64,000 nucleotides of DNA, taken from contig QJJF01000012.1 in NCBI GenBank assembly GCA_003202005.1, positions 62,001-126,000 of the forward strand, given 5' to 3'. Source of the DNA: Williamsia faeni. GTDB taxonomy: Bacteria > Actinomycetota > Actinomycetes > Mycobacteriales > Mycobacteriaceae. Both the position numbers and the translations under genes were made by a program. The first letter of the stretch is position 1, and the number at the start of each line of letters is the position of its first letter. The notes below the pieces were generated by a model. That model had not been told where the DNA came from and ran no database searches. It saw nothing but the letters and a program-made list of their open reading frames with translations. Shown here piece after piece: positions 63,918 through 64,000 of this stretch.

Positions 63918-64000
63918 ATGGCCCCAGAAATACCCGAACTGCCCGCCCGGTGGACCGCACCCGGTCCGGTGATCATCGCCGGGATGACGGCCTGGCTGAT
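63918..64000 (+). CDS. Probable DUF2530-like small membrane protein, N-terminal fragment
   Basis: Only 27 codons lie in the window (MAPEIPELPARWTAPGPVII then a hydrophobic stretch GMTAWLI). A proline-rich start followed by V-I-I-x-G-x-x-A-W-L resembles DUF2530 proteins, encoded divergently from the MarR gene in mycobacteria. The gene continues beyond the right edge. Assignment rests on this short match and on synteny. Confidence 0.5.
   Translation, partial: MAPEIPELPARWTAPGPVIIAGMTAWL

Overview
The window is 64 kb of high-GC DNA with dense, often overlapping genes. The best fit is a chromosomal segment of a mycolic-acid actinomycete, probably Gordonia or a close relative such as Williamsia or Rhodococcus. 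Evidence is the block serC - sepH (DUF3071) - DUF6928-type gene - SpoU/TrmH methyltransferase - Eis-type acetyltransferase - MarR - DUF2530-type gene, the gltA/FKBP pair, the pdxH/citA divergent pair, Lipase_2 and MpaB-type proteins, GTG/TTG starts, and promoters whose -10 boxes lie 6-7 nt before the start codon (leaderless mRNAs). I saw no rRNA, tRNA, CRISPR array, IS element or prophage.

Layout. 1-3.6 kb: end of a secreted lipase, then an XRE regulator - membrane protein - ATPase - permease operon of NatAB type, with a palindrome over its own promoter. 3.6-6.1 kb: PanE-like reductase divergent from a GlcD-type FAD oxidase. 6.3-8.0 kb: LysR regulator and 3-mercaptopyruvate sulfurtransferase, divergent from a tightly coupled 11-gene operon (8.4-22.6 kb). 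That operon encodes an SsuD-like flavin monooxygenase, a DszC/SfnB-like acyl-CoA-dehydrogenase-fold flavoprotein, a peptide-type ABC importer with a fused double ATPase, a short alpha-hydroxy-acid oxidase, a heterodimeric ABC exporter, a second LLM monooxygenase and a DUF1684 protein. I infer uptake and oxidation of an organosulfur compound. 22.6-29 kb: a DUF559/AbiEi-like gene between two 75-bp palindromic direct repeats, then an FMO-like monooxygenase and an SsuABC/THI5-type importer whose ATPase and binding-protein genes share a promoter motif.

29-31.5 kb: crotonase and photolyase, with three arrays of a 14-bp intergenic repeat (a fourth lies at 6.1 kb). 31.5-39.5 kb: carbohydrate genes (GH63/MGH1-like hydrolase, GH13, PfkB kinase, aldose epimerase) around FKBP and citrate synthase. 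39.6-43.7 kb: an operon of GMC oxidoreductase, cydA and cydB. 44-49 kb: zwf, GH15 hydrolase and pxpBC as one operon. 49-53 kb: ADH - SnoaL - SDR operon with a divergent TetR, then an MpaB-type oxygenase with its own operator. 53-64 kb: AarF/UbiB kinase, MFS exporter, pdxH, a second citrate synthase, serC, sepH and the conserved tail described above.

Most promising for new biology: the 21-bp-period repeat family, the palindromic repeats flanking the DUF559 gene, and the 8-22.6 kb operon that joins a peptide-type importer, four flavoenzymes and a heterodimeric exporter. All functions come from reading motifs and context; no database search was possible.
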